The position numbers were made by a program, and so were the translations under genes. Shown here in pieces: positions 9,903 to 20,902 of a stretch of 64,000 nucleotides of DNA. The stretch covers positions 78,875 to 142,874 of the forward strand of contig WHVD01000197.1 of assembly GCA_015178975.1 (NCBI GenBank), given 5' to 3'. This DNA comes from Hysterangium stoloniferum (Eukaryota > Basidiomycota > Agaricomycetes > Hysterangiales > Hysterangiaceae). Each line of letters opens with the position of its first letter. Position 1 is the first letter of the stretch. The notes under the pieces are model-generated. The model had not been told where the DNA came from. It saw nothing but the letters and a program-made list of their open reading frames with translations, and ran no database searches.

Positions 9903-10519
9903 TACTGGAACTAGCTACACCTTCCAAGATAGCAGATCTTCAACACTTCCTCGGGATGGTTCTGTACTTTTCAGCTTATATACCATTTTATTCCTGGATG
10001 GTTGCTCCACTCTTCAACCTCTTAAAGAAAGGAGTCCATTGGACTTGGGATTCTGAACACACCCGAGCTTTTGAAGACATCAAGGTTGCATTGAGCTCTG
10101 CTCCTGTACTCGGACACCCCGCGAGTGGCTTGCCTTATCAGCTATACATAGACGCTTCGGACTTCACACTAGGATGTCGTCTTCAACAAATACAGAAAAT
10201 GACGCTTAGGGATCTAAAAGATACTAAAATCTACGCCCAAGCAAGATTAGCCTTCGATCAATCTCAAGACGTGCCCATTTTTGTTACTCATTATAAAACC
10301 AAAGAGCCGGAATTCACTTGGGCGGATTCCTGGGTTTTGGATTTTGATAATATCAGTGTTATTGTTGAGCGCGTTATTGCTTATTGGAGTTGTATGCTTA
10401 AGAAAGTGGAATGTAATTACTCAGCCACAGAGCGAGAAGCATTAGCTGCTAAAAAAGAGGGACTAGTATATTTCCAGCCCTTTATTGAAGGAGAACATAT
10501 CCTTTTGATCACTGCCCAT

Positions 10520-11126
10520 TGTGAAGAGTGGTGGAAGTTCTAACCATTCTATATACAAAGAATATCGACCATTTAGGTACAACACTAAGATGTATTGACT
10601 GTTGAAGTCTAATACAGAACGAACACATATTGACTACTCAGTTCAATACGGTAGAAGGAAGTAGCTATCTAGAATAAGGTAGAGAGCTAAAATGAATAAG
10701 TAGAATCAACTGTCTAGTGCAATTCTGAACGACTGCTCGAGAGTAAAGTAGAGTACTAGAGAGTCGAATAATAGAATAGCGTGGATGTGGTCCACGCGAG
10801 TAGCAATAAGGATTGAGTTTCGACTGGTACAGTTTGAAACTCTGATAGAGTTGATAGCTAAATCCCATCTGTGACGGTCAAGACAATAAACCAATCACAA
10901 CTTACAGGACATTAATAATTGTCTGGGTAAGTCGTGGTTGTGGTGTAAAAAGTGTCTAAGTTCTAAACTACGGGCGCTAGAATACATAAGTCTGGCGTGT
11001 GTGCACCCACAAGAGTCGATGTACCGCATACATAGGTTGTCGAACTAATTATAGAAATAATAAAGGAAATATAGTAAGAGCTCATCCGACTATATTTCCT
11101 GAGTGTATTTCGCCATACCTCTCACA
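10520..11126 (-). mobile_element. Family B (long) LTR insertion in B1 RNase H
   Basis: Read on the minus strand it begins TGTGAGAGGTAT and ends ACTCTTCACA, 607 bp, matching the 3' LTRs of B1 and B2. It is flanked by the exact duplication CCCAT (10515-10519 and 11127-11131). Excising it restores the RNase H motif that continues into ALQW, so the insertion cut the catalytic LITAH segment. It contains the GAGTTTCG/TGAAACTC bulged hairpin. Confidence 0.9.
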
Positions 11127-12111
11127 CCCATGCAGCATTACAATGGGCCAGATCTTATGAGAATACCAATCGTCGACTGGCCACATGGGGGGTGGTATGT
11201 ATATGCTGCATACCCCAGTCTGGAAATCTTACATCGAGCGGGACGGATACACAGCAACATTGACCCACTGTCTAGACTTCCTCAAGTACCTGACTGTGCT
11301 AGTCCCACGAAAGATGACCTCTTACCAATCGTAGCGGATTCTCACAACCGGAATGACAACAAGACATTATGGGAGAACAAACCAGTGGAAAAGGCCGTCT
11401 TTCTCACTCACCACAAGTTAGTTGAACCAGTTGGGACAATGGAAGAGGTCCTCCAAACGAAATGGGATTTGCACAACCTCCCCAGAAACGATGAAATTGA
11501 TGAGGCAAACTTTACCCTCTTGAACCCCCAATTGCTTATAGAAATTGATGAGAATTATGTCAAGGAACTTTGCGACGGATATCAGAAAGATCCCACCTTC
11601 AGAAATCATTACACCACCAATCCCATTTCCCCAAATATGGTAGCTACCCCCTCGCACTATTTCATCAGCAAGAATAAGCTATTATTCTTTCGAGATTTGG
11701 ACTGGAAAAGTCGAATCTGCATACCTAGCAGTATGACGTCAACCATACTCAAATTGATACATGACAACCCCTTCGAAGGAGCTCATGCAGGTGGTCACTG
11801 ACTTTTTCAGCTGATGAAGGACCAGTTTTTCTGGCCAAGGATGTTACAGGACTGCATGGTGTATGCTCACAGCTGTGACATATGTCAGCAAACTAAGGTT
11901 GATCATTCCGCTCAACAGGGAGCTCTTCGACCTGCAGATGTACCTTCAAGGCCATTTGAGGTTGTCTCAATGGACCTGATTATTAGATTGCCTCCTTCTG
12001 CCGAGAGTGCTTACTCAGCCATCTTTGTTGCTGTGGATAAACTCATGCATTTTTTAATTTGTGAGCCCATGACTTCAGATCTATCCACAGAAGGATTCAC
12101 ATGAATCTTTG

Positions 12112-12516
12112 TGTGAAGAGTGGTATAAGTTCTGACCATTCTATATATGAAGAAATGAGTAGAATGGGAAGATGGATGTTTTGAGTGGAGGCCTTGACTG
12201 CTATAGTTTGAGGCCTGAAGTGTTAGCTAGCTCAGATAATGCTACCTATGTGGTAGCTGACACGTTACCCTGATCACCGCTCGCTGTAGATTTAGTTTAT
12301 ATCTTATGAGTGGTGGTGCTTGGGTAAAAGTGTGTCTGAGTTTCATTTGGTGCCGAGTGCACCCACAAGTATACACAAAGCTTCAAACTAATGAAATGGT
12401 GAAAATATTCGAAGAATATAAAGGATAGAAAAATATGAATAAAATGTGTAAAATATAAATAAAATAAAAGGAGTGTTTTACCACAATGAAACTGTGGTAA
12501 AAGCATACTCCTCACA
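12112..12516 (-). mobile_element. Short-family LTR insertion in B1 integrase
   Basis: Minus orientation, 405 bp, with ends TGTGAAGAGT and CTCCTCACA on the + strand. It is flanked by the exact duplication CTTTG (12107-12111 and 12517-12521). It splits the integrase segment that reads IFVNKVAAPFGLPSRII once the insertion is ignored. Confidence 0.9.
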
Positions 12517-12594
12517 CTTTGTGAATAAAGTAGCCGCTCCTTTTGGCTTACCCTCAAGGATAATCTGTGATCGAGACAAGAGATGGACCTGTAG

Positions 12595-13237
12595 TGTGAA
12601 GAGTTGATAGATTCTGACCGTTCGATATACGAAGAATAGTGTTTATTCAACTACTATTAGCAGGTATTGACCGTACAGTACAATACCGTAGATTACTAGA
12701 CAAGCAGTACTAGTAAGAAGACACGCTATGCGTCACAAGAGCAACTGTACAGTTGCTCTTGACGGCTAGAATGAAAGAATGAAAGAGTTGACCTTCACGG
12801 TACAACTTGTAGCTAGATGTAAAATAGATAATCAACGTGAAGCTGAATATCTAGAGTAAAGAGATAATAGCACGAGTCAACTATAATGTCGACTAGCGCA
12901 AAGACCTTAGAGTGGAACTCGACCTTCGCGGTTCGAGTCCAAAGTATGTTAGTATGTGAGAGAACACTACCTTTATAGGTAGTTGAGACGTTACCCTTGA
13001 CACCTCTCGCTATTCAACGTCTGGGTCGTTTACGAGGTGGTGTCTGCTGGGTAAAAAGTGTCTGTCATTTTGGCACCGAGAGCGCCCATACGTATACACA
13101 AAGCTTTGAACTACAAAATAAAGGTATGCTCGAAATATAGAAAGAATGTAAAGAAAGAAAATAAAAGATAAATAATAAAGTACTATAATCCAACTATTAT
13201 TCCTTAGTCCAATTATGCATATATGCATACCCTTTAC
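12595..13237 (-). mobile_element. Family A LTR insertion in B1 integrase
   Basis: Minus orientation, 643 bp, flanked by the exact duplication TGTAG (12590-12594 and 13238-13242). It follows only ~78 bp of integrase left after the previous insertion. It holds the clearest copies of the family A hairpins (12663-12687, 12693-12716, 12786-12807, 12917-12938) and the 26-bp perfect palindrome at 12736-12761. As a solo LTR it shows that family A was active after B1 had inserted. Confidence 0.9.
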
Positions 13238-13328
13238 ATGTAGGTTTTAGAGAGAGGTCTGCAAAGTATACGGAAGCGCCCTCGCAGTATCCTCCTCTCA
13301 TCATCCTTAAACTGACGGTCAAACAGAG

Positions 13329-13745
13329 TGTGAGGAGTATGCTTTTACCACAGTTTCATTATGGTAAAACACTCCTTTTATTTTATTTATATTTTACACA
13401 TTCTATTCATATTTTTCTATCTTTTATATTCTTCGAATATTGCATATTTCATTAGTTCGAAGCATTGTGTATACTTGTGGGTGCACTCGGCACCAAATGA
13501 AACTCAGACACACTTTTACCCAAGAACCACCACTCATGAGACATAAACTAGGTCTACTACGAGCGGTGATCAGGGTAACGTGTCAGCTACTACATAGGTA
13601 GCAATATCTGAATTATCTAACACTTCAGGCCTCGAACTATAGCAGTCGAGGCCTCCACTCGAATCATCCTTCTTGAAACATCCTTCCTCCCATTCTACTC
13701 ATTTCTTCGTATATAGAACAGTCAGAACTTATACCACTCTTCACA
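13329..13745 (+). mobile_element. Short-family LTR insertion in B1 integrase, third site
   Basis: 417 bp, TGTGAGGAGTATGC to CTCTTCACA, flanked by the exact duplication CAGAG (13324-13328 and 13746-13750). It interrupts the integrase stretch around the catalytic Glu, immediately upstream of ENANAIVKQMLRAYC. Confidence 0.9.
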
Positions 13746-14535
13746 CAGAGAATGCCAATGCCATCGTCAAGCAAATGCTCAGAGCATACTGCACTTCTTC
13801 GAAAGAGGAATGGTCTAAATGGACTCAGGTGGTGGCTCATACCTACAATTCGATGGTTCAGATTTCAACAAGTTACACACTGGCCTTTTTACTGATGGGA
13901 TACCTACCGAGAGGAATGTTCGCTGCCTAGGAGGGGATGACCCTGTGGTTCCCAAGGAACTGTCAGATAGCCCTTTAGCCGACTAATGGATTCTAGAATT
14001 GGAAAACCATTGACAGGTGGCGTGGGATTTGATTGCGTGAGCACAAGAAATGCAAGCTCACAGCTACAATAAGAAAAGGAGATCAGTGGAAGATATCTCA
14101 GAAGGAGATTATGTTCTAATCAATCCCCATTCCCTCAAGCTTGTCGAAGCCAAAGGACCTGGGAGGAAACTTATACAAAGATGGATAGGACCGTTTGAAG
14201 TCTTGGAGAAGATCAATCCTCAAGTCTTTCGACTCCATGTTCCCTCGGAATATCAACTACACCCAGTGATCAACCGAGACCATCTTAAAAAGTACCATTT
14301 CTCCCCCAAGGAATTCAGATCAAGGGAGCTACTTGAGAATCCTCAGGAACTAGACCGTAACGATGAGGAGTATGAAGTAGAAGCTATAGTAGGACACAAA
14401 AAGCATTGAAATTGACTCCTCTTCCAAGTTTGATGGAAAGGGTATGGACTGGAAGAGGACACCTGGTTAAATGGCAACAACCTTCATAACATCCCTGCTC
14501 TTCTCAGAGCTTACAAAACTATTCATCAAATCTAA

Positions 14536-14728
14536 TGATCATTTCACCTTTTCACGACGACAACACTGTTTATTTACTTTAACTCTACTCCTCACTATTC
14601 ATCCCCCTCGGCCTTTCACCTCAATAACCGAGTGGAGCTTGAAATTAATATAAAATACGTAAATCCACTAAAGAAAATTTTATCCCCCTATCTCTTCCCT
14701 CCACATCAAACTCTCAAATCAGTACACT
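14536..14728 (+). other. Spacer between B1 pol and ORF3
   Basis: About 190 bp of AT- and pyrimidine-rich sequence in the same position as the A1 spacer. No coding potential. Confidence 0.55.
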
Positions 14729-17219
14729 ATGTTGCAGGACCAACAACCCAAACCCAAATTCCCCAACTTCAAAAGAATACTGTGACCTCAACCTATTAAT
14801 ACTTCTACCACGTTGTCTCATACTGAAAATGTCGAGCACTGTACGGGTAATTCTGGAATGCCATCGTCGATGCACTCCACCTTGCAGGACAACATGGCAG
14901 GCACCTCCACCAACTCAGGGAGTGGCACTGCTTTCACTCCATATACTCTGTCCCCCAGACCCCGACTCCCCAACTTCAAAAGGATACCTCGACCCCAAAC
15001 AATGGTTCCTCCTCCCCCACCACCTCGAACAGAAATTGTCAAGCACCTGGGGGAAGCCTCTTCATCCATATATCCTATGCGGATGGACCGTACCCACCCT
15101 ATTTAAACAGCTGCACCCCAGTCCACTGGCACTTGGGGGCTCCCACAGGAACATGGAGCGCAACCCCCACCCCCTTGTAGCATCTTCCCTTCCACCAAAG
15201 AGGAGATCAGGAAAAAATGGCAGTCCAACATGTTCTACAGGTTCAAGAAGATTAAAAACACTCAAGAGGAAGAGGAGGGAGTACTTAGAAGGACAGCGAA
15301 AGATGGGTGCTAGGGATCATATCCCCTGAAGACAGATACGACAGGACTGGAGAAGAATGGAAGGAAACAACAATCCTTCAACCATCGCTCCCCCCCAGGG
15401 CCATAAATAGACGGATTTTGGTGAGACAGATTGCAGTGATGGGGGCACACCATGTGTTCGGAGTGTGAGACAGAAAAGCAGAAAAGGAAAAGACAGGGTC
15501 ACCTTTTACGATTGGGACAAAGTACAGAGGATCAAGCTACAAAGCATTCTATTGTGATGTGGGGATGGAGTTACACTATCTCCCAGACCTCCTTCCCAAT
15601 GTGGGCCTCAGGAACAAACCTACCAGATGGGACCCATCAACTTCTCATCCAATTTGGAGGATGACCGATCATGCTACCCCGCCTACGATGGCAAGTACCT
15701 CGGTGCTGATTGCCATGAAGGTTTTTTACTTCTGGACAACATTCACTTCTTCATGAGTGACCCTAATCAATGACAAAAACTGCCGACTTCCATCAGAGTT
15801 TGGAGGGGGTATCGTCCAACTGACACTGTGATACCATCCAACTCTACTCCCCTCCCTCCACCTCCATCTGTTTCTTCCGTGCCCTCACTGCAGTGCTTTA
15901 CACCCTTTTCAGAGCTGCCAGGAGATCATGAACCATCTACCAACCCACCTTCTCTTCCCCCCATACCATTGCCCCTCCCCCCTGCAGGATCTTCCCTCAT
16001 ACCACCACCCTCACCTGCACTCAAGCCCTCTCTGACACCGCAGCCAACCCCACCCCTCCACACGTCTCCTGACCCCCTTGTCGTCACCTGCTCTACCCCG
16101 GCACCATTTTTCCCTGTGGTGTCGGACACTTCCCTTGTTCCCCTGCCAGCGTGGAGCCCACCTTCCATCTCTCCTTGCTCACCTTGCATTTCCCTGGGGA
16201 GCCCCATTCATCAACCCAATGTTACATTGATGGATGTCGATCACCCTATCCAGGAAATCCTCGCAGCACCTTCCTCAGTCATGGAGAAAGTCCTCGAGGC
16301 ACCTCCCTCAGCCATGGATGTCTTCAAGGAACCCCCCCCCCCTGCCACAGAGGTCTTCAAGGAACCTCCCCTAGCCATAGAAGTCTTCGAGGAGCCTCCC
16401 CCCTTAAGTGAAAAAGTGAAGGGGAAGCGGAAAGCTGATGTTCAGGTTGACAAGCTCCTTGCCATTGACCCTTTCCTGGCAGACCCCATTTGCCGCCCCC
16501 CACCACAGCCACCCTCTCCCCCTCACTCTCAAGACACGGCTGACTTGGCTCGTTTCTTACAGACCAGTTGGATGTGGTTGTCCATTAACTACCCCTCCAA
16601 CATTTTCACTGTGGGACACACCTGGGGCCAACCTTGCAGCACCCCCTTCTTAAAGGGCATATCCAAGGGCATAGCAGGTCTCTCACACTGTCAGATCGCA
16701 TGAGTACCTTTTACTTATGTGTCAACGACCCTAAGGAACAGCTGCGTTTAGTGGAGGATATTGAATGGGTTTAGCTCTCCATGTTCCAGTCCCTGCTTGT
16801 TGACTCCTCTTGTGTCCTTCCTGAGCACGCACTGGTCCACTCGGCTGTGGACCTAGTTGACCTGTTGGAGCATCTGTTGTTGGATTCTGACCCCTTGGGA
16901 GGACTTCCCTCTGGTGGAGATGTGGGCTGCGCACCCTTCTCCCGCCATCACTACACCCCTGGCCTCCTCTCATTGCCCATATTATTGATACCTCCGCTGA
17001 TTGTATTCGTGCTGTCATTCAAATGCACCAGAAGGCCTACGGCCATTGGGTCTCTTCAATCTAGAAACTGGACAGGTTGACATCTACCACTGACGTTTTG
17101 AAGCAGGAAGACATTTTTGTGCCAAGCGTCTCACCTGGGGAAATACTATCCTGCACCTCAGAGGTTCCTTGCAGGACACATGGGGAGGAGTTCCAAGCAT
17201 CCTTTGACACCTTCTTTGA
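14729..17219 (+). pseudogene. B1 ORF3 (family B version of the extra protein)
   Basis: Begins ATG 14729 with MLQDQQPKPKFPNFKRI, parallel to the MLPFQQNKQVLPKFKKV start of A1 ORF3. A Pro-rich middle follows (15828-16450) with tandem EVFKEPPPP-type units. The conserved C-terminal domain follows: SINYPS, FYLCVNDPKEQ, LSMFQSLLVDSS, DLVDLLEHLL, KAYGHWVSS, GGVPS. Several stops and frame changes disrupt it, including a TGA in the final LRHLL-like motif. It ends about 25 bp before the 3' LTR. Homology to family A ORF3 is clear in block order, although family B sequences have diverged strongly. Confidence 0.75.
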
Positions 17220-17244
17220 CATAGCTCTTTGACCTGGAGGGCAC

Positions 17245-17900
17245 TGTGAGAGGTACAGTGAAATATACTCAGGAAATATAGTCTGGATGAGCTCATACTA
17301 TATTTCCATTATTATTTCTACTTTCTCTCTATTTTATTATACACTTATATTTAGTTCAATGACCTATGTATGCAGTACATCGACTCTTGTGGGCACATAC
17401 ATGCCAGGCTTATGTATTCTAGCGCCTGTAGTTAGAACTCAGACACTTTTTACCCTGCAACCACAACTTACCCAGACACCAGTTAGTGTCCTGTAAGTTG
17501 TGATTGGGGTATTGTCTCGACCGTCACATACGGGCTTTACTATCTATGCAATCAGAGTTTCGAACTGTACCAGTCGAAACTCCATCTATATCTCAATCTG
17601 CATGGACTATATCCATGCTACTCTATTATTTGACTCTTTCGTTACTCTCTTCTACACTCGAGCAGTCATTAGGAGTCATACTTAACAGTCGATTCCCTTT
17701 ATTTGTTTTAGCTCTCTACTCTACTCTAGATAGCTCTCTACTCTACTCTAGATAGCTATTTCACTCAACCGTATTGAACTAAGTAGTCAATACCCGTTCG
17801 GTCTGTATTAGACTTAGACAGTCAATACATCTTTGTGTTGTACCTAAACAGTTGATATTCTTCGTATATAGAACGGTTAGAACTTCCACCACTCTTCACA
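17245..17900 (+). mobile_element. Family B LTR (3' LTR of B1)
   Basis: 656 bp, TGTGAGAGGTAC to ACTCTTCACA, preceded by a purine tract ending GGAGGGCAC (about 17232-17244). It contains the hairpins GAGTTTCG/CGAAACTC near 17556 and GTATTG/CAATAC near 17772, and a GACACTTTTTACCC block near 17440. Confidence 0.9.
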
Positions 17901-18004
17901 CATAGACAGGTTTGATGTCCAGGTCCCAGCAGGTTTTCCAGTTAACTGTAGCCTGCAGAGAGTTGGGTGCATGTACATAGAATGGGGTCCAGAGCCTGGT
18001 GGGT

Positions 18005-18730
18005 TTTCTGGTCCTATGTAACACAGCTGTTCTGAGTACCTAAGGCAGAGTTCAAAGTTTAAAAAGAAAATTCCACTTTCAACCTATAGACAAATTGTGC
18101 TGTATCTCAGGAAAGGGATCCAATTAAGACAAAATGATTTGGGGTGTGTACTGTATAATATAAGTCTATATATTTACATATGTATATAGGCCTTATGAGA
18201 TGCTATTTAATATTCAGTCAAATATCAGTGCAATGGTTCCCTTTCATTCAATTCTTCCTTGATTTGAATATAAGCTGGTGGGACTAATACTATATATATA
18301 TTGTGTAGGAATATACATACCCTGATCTGTGAGGCCCTTTGAACAAGTTGTGTCACTTACTGTATGCACACTTGATAGCGAGTAGTATAACTTGTTCAAA
18401 AGAAAGTATTAGGCCTCACAACTCCAGTTATGTTTAGATACAATACATAGTATTAATTTCACTGGCTTATATGCAAATATAAAGAAAATTGAATGAAGGA
18501 GAACCATTGCAATGGTATTTCAATGAATATTAAATAGCCTGTCATAAAGCCAAATATATACATATATATATAGATCTACAATATCATGTATATGTAGTAT
18601 GTTGTTATGTCTTAATTGCCACTCATTCTGGAGATATGGCACAATTTGTCTGTGGTGGGATTTTTTTAAATTCTGAACTCCACCTTAGGTACTTGGAACA
18701 GCTGTAATATCCAATAGGATTTTCAAGCAT
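18005..18730. repeat. Long imperfect foldback (inverted repeat) element
   Basis: The left arm (about 18005-18355) and right arm (about 18385-18730) are reverse complements at roughly 80 percent by eye. Paired blocks include GAACAAGTTG with AACTTGTTC (18341-18350 and 18390-18398), the segment ending ATTTAATATTCA with GAATATTAAAT, and CCTAAGGCAGAGTTC with GAACTCCACCTTAGG. The short centre around 18370 is unpaired. No coding sequence is present. It resembles a foldback or MITE-type DNA element; clear target duplications were not found. Confidence 0.75.
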
Positions 18731-19146
18731 ATGCTTGACATGTGATCTCACCCTACCTTGCCTACAATTCGACGATTTATCTTTCACCGTTGACCTTGAC
18801 CTATATAGTTCAGGATACACGGTTCAATATACTGTTCTGCATTGACAATCCCAGTTTTTATTGACATCTAATCAAGACAGTTATCCAAGGAGTGCTTAAC
18901 ACATACTGTACGCATTGCTTTGTCTTGAAGCAGTTTCAAGAGCATCATCCTGACTTGTCCCAAGACACTGAAACTAGGATGCGAGAGAACGATGTCCGAG
19001 CGGATATTTTGGATACTTACTCCCATCTCGACTTGCACCAGCTACAAATTTTCCTTTGAATATGCTCTTTACCAATTACAGGCTCGCCCTATGAACTCGC
19101 AACTCATTTAACCAAGCATGACCTCAAAACTTACTCCCCAATTGAA
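18731..19146. other. No gene recognised; possible upstream part of the ankyrin-like pseudogene
   Basis: About 400 bp with no convincing open frame. A segment around 18880-19060 has scattered codon-like composition but several stops, and may be decayed coding sequence. Nothing firmer can be stated. Confidence 0.4.
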
Positions 19147-20902
19147 GTGGCTTTCTCACATTCTATATCTCCTCCCTCTGTCACTCCAGTCCCGTCACGC
19201 ACACCCTCACTTCCAGTATATTCACCCTCTTCACCTGAACCTCACCTTCTCTCTGCACTTCCTATCAACATTATATCCGAGATCCTTGATCATATAGGGT
19301 CCTGGGAACTTTCTAAGTCTGTAGGGGTACCTACGTCACTTCTGACGCCACTAGAATGGAATACTTCAGCCACACCACTTGATCGCACTATTCTGTTCTC
19401 ATCTCTGTCTGCAGTTTGCTCAACCCCAGCATCCCCACCTGTGAAGAGTGGTATAAGTTCTGACCGTTCTATATACGAAGAAATGAGTAGAATGGAAGGA
19501 TATTGACCTATTTGGTGCAATATAAGAGAAAGTGAGAGAGAGAGCACGAGATGACACAGTAGTCAAAGAGTGCGATGGATCGAGTGGAGCCTCAACTGTT
19601 ATAGTTTGAGGCCTGAAGTGTTCAGTAGTTCAGATATTGCTACCTATGTAGTAGCTGACACATTACCCTGATCACCGCTTGTAGTAGACCTAGTTTATGT
19701 CTTACGAGTGGTGGTTCTTGGGTAAAAGTGTGTCTGAGTTCTAATTGGTGCTGAGTGCACCCACAAGTATACACAATGCTTCAAACTAATGAAATGATGG
19801 AATATTCAAAGAATATAAAAGATAGATAAATATGAATAGAATGTGTAAAATATAAATAAAATAAAAGGAGTGTTTTACCACAATGAAACTGTGGTAAAAG
19901 CATACTCCTCACACCACCGTTCACGCGCCTTGGGGCAGAGCTTCTAATAGTGTTTAAACTTGTTGATGTTCTAAACCATTTGTGGAGAGTTGATTCCCTT
20001 CACCCCATATTTAAAAAATATTACGGTGAATCCTTTGTGAAAATTCCCACCCTTGCATGCTCCCACAACCAGTCCCATATACTCGACTGGTGGCTCTCAG
20101 AACCCTCCATTACACCAAAATATTATACCTCGGAGGCGATCAATATTGCATGTCGTAATCTTGCCATTGATGTACTGGAGTGGTGGGATATTAATTCACG
20201 ATCGGAGAAGATACCAGCCCTTTCTTTCCCACCGTTAAACACTTCCTTAGCTCTAGAATCTGCTTCACTCAAGGCTCATATTCCTATATTGACATTTTTC
20301 TCTACACATTCCTGGCCGTTCATGCCAGGACATTCAATTGACATGGCCTCCGCAGCAGGCCACATTGCTATACTCAACTGGTGGGCCTTCGCAGCGGGTT
20401 AGAACTAGGCAAGGATGTCAAATATGATAAGAATGCTGTATACCATGCGAGCTGTGGTGGTAAAGTTGAGGTGCTTCAATGGTAGAAGGAACAGAGCGAA
20501 AGAGGCCATGGCATCCAGATATTATTTGATGGAGATGCATTGGTCGGTGCCACGAGGCACAATAAGCCAGAAGTAAGTATTCTGTATGCTTTTAGTTATT
20601 ATATTTGCTCCTTATGTGACCTTCGATCTCCTTGTTTGTTTCCATTTTCCTCCATTTCCACCTTTGCCTCCCCTCATCCTTTCTATAGTCTTCAGCATTC
20701 CAGATTCAATTGTTGACATGGCTTAGGTTCTAACTTGGAATAATTCTGGCCTGCCCATCTCTTATCGGATGTGCGATATCAAGGAAGCCCTTGAAGATTC
20801 AATTGGCGGTGGAATGGCTGTGCGTGCATGGTGGGCAAGGAAAGGGGTTAATTTTAGAGCTGGTGATTCAGAATGGATGAGAGTGAGAAGCTTAAATTAG
20901 GG
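19147..20902 (+). pseudogene. Ankyrin-like WW-repeat protein pseudogene split by a solo LTR
   Basis: The first piece (19147-19439) is Ser/Pro-rich and then reads LPINIISEILDHIG, similar to an F-box start. The second piece (19914-20400) continues the frame after the LTR with repeated WW modules: ILDWWLSEP, VLEWWDINS, ILNWWAFAAG. A single-base deletion near 20399 and a TAG in place of a Trp codon near 20482 follow (VLQW-stop), then a GTAAGT donor at 20575. A last exon reads NNSGLPISYRM and RAWWARKGV (about 20729-20902). Such WW-containing helical repeats occur in fungal ankyrin-repeat-like proteins. It is probably dead: LTR insertion, frameshift and stop all fall in the same gene. Confidence 0.65.
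19440..19913 (-). mobile_element. Short-family solo LTR inside the ankyrin-like gene
   Basis: 474 bp, minus orientation, flanked by the exact 5-bp duplication CCACC (19435-19439 and 19914-19918). It is longer than its relatives by a segment carrying an extra bulged hairpin, ATATTG-ACC-TATTT-GGT-G-CAATAT (19500-19523). It is inserted in coding sequence outside a retrotransposon, so the family also hits host genes. Confidence 0.9.

Larger units (their letters stand above)
7645..14535 (+). pseudogene. B1 pol: linker, RT, RNase H, integrase, chromodomain (interrupted)
   Basis: Pieces in order are: protease-RT linker (7752-8165); RT N-terminus with KPRVVIDYRKLN and SSFDILAGFTQLEM (8226-8790); RT core MPFGLHNGPSIFQ and YIDDIVIFSKTW, the YIDD catalytic box (9206-9490); thumb and RNase H with YIDASDFTLGC and TEREALAAK (9908-10519); LEILHRAGRIHSNIDPLSRLP and the zinc domain with CDICQQTK (11132-12111); integrase core pieces (12517-13328); C-terminus and chromodomain (13746-14535). 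The breaks between pieces are LTR insertions. Additional TGA stops sit mostly where sister copies have CGA arginine codons (11800, 12102, 14022, 14038, 14407). Inactive. Confidence 0.85.
4245..17900 (+). mobile_element. Degenerate Ty3/gypsy element B1 with nested insertions
   Basis: A long fossil element on the + strand: gag remains (4334-6575), protease (6707-7372), RT, RNase H and integrase (about 7645-14535, many pieces), ORF3 (14729-17219) and a 3' LTR (17245-17900). Its own 5' LTR type is not seen; it starts right after the family A LTR. Six LTR-type insertions split pol, and a tRNA-like array and a small hairpin-rich insertion split gag/pol. Many TGA and TAG codons and frameshifts show long inactivity. 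Confidence 0.85.
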
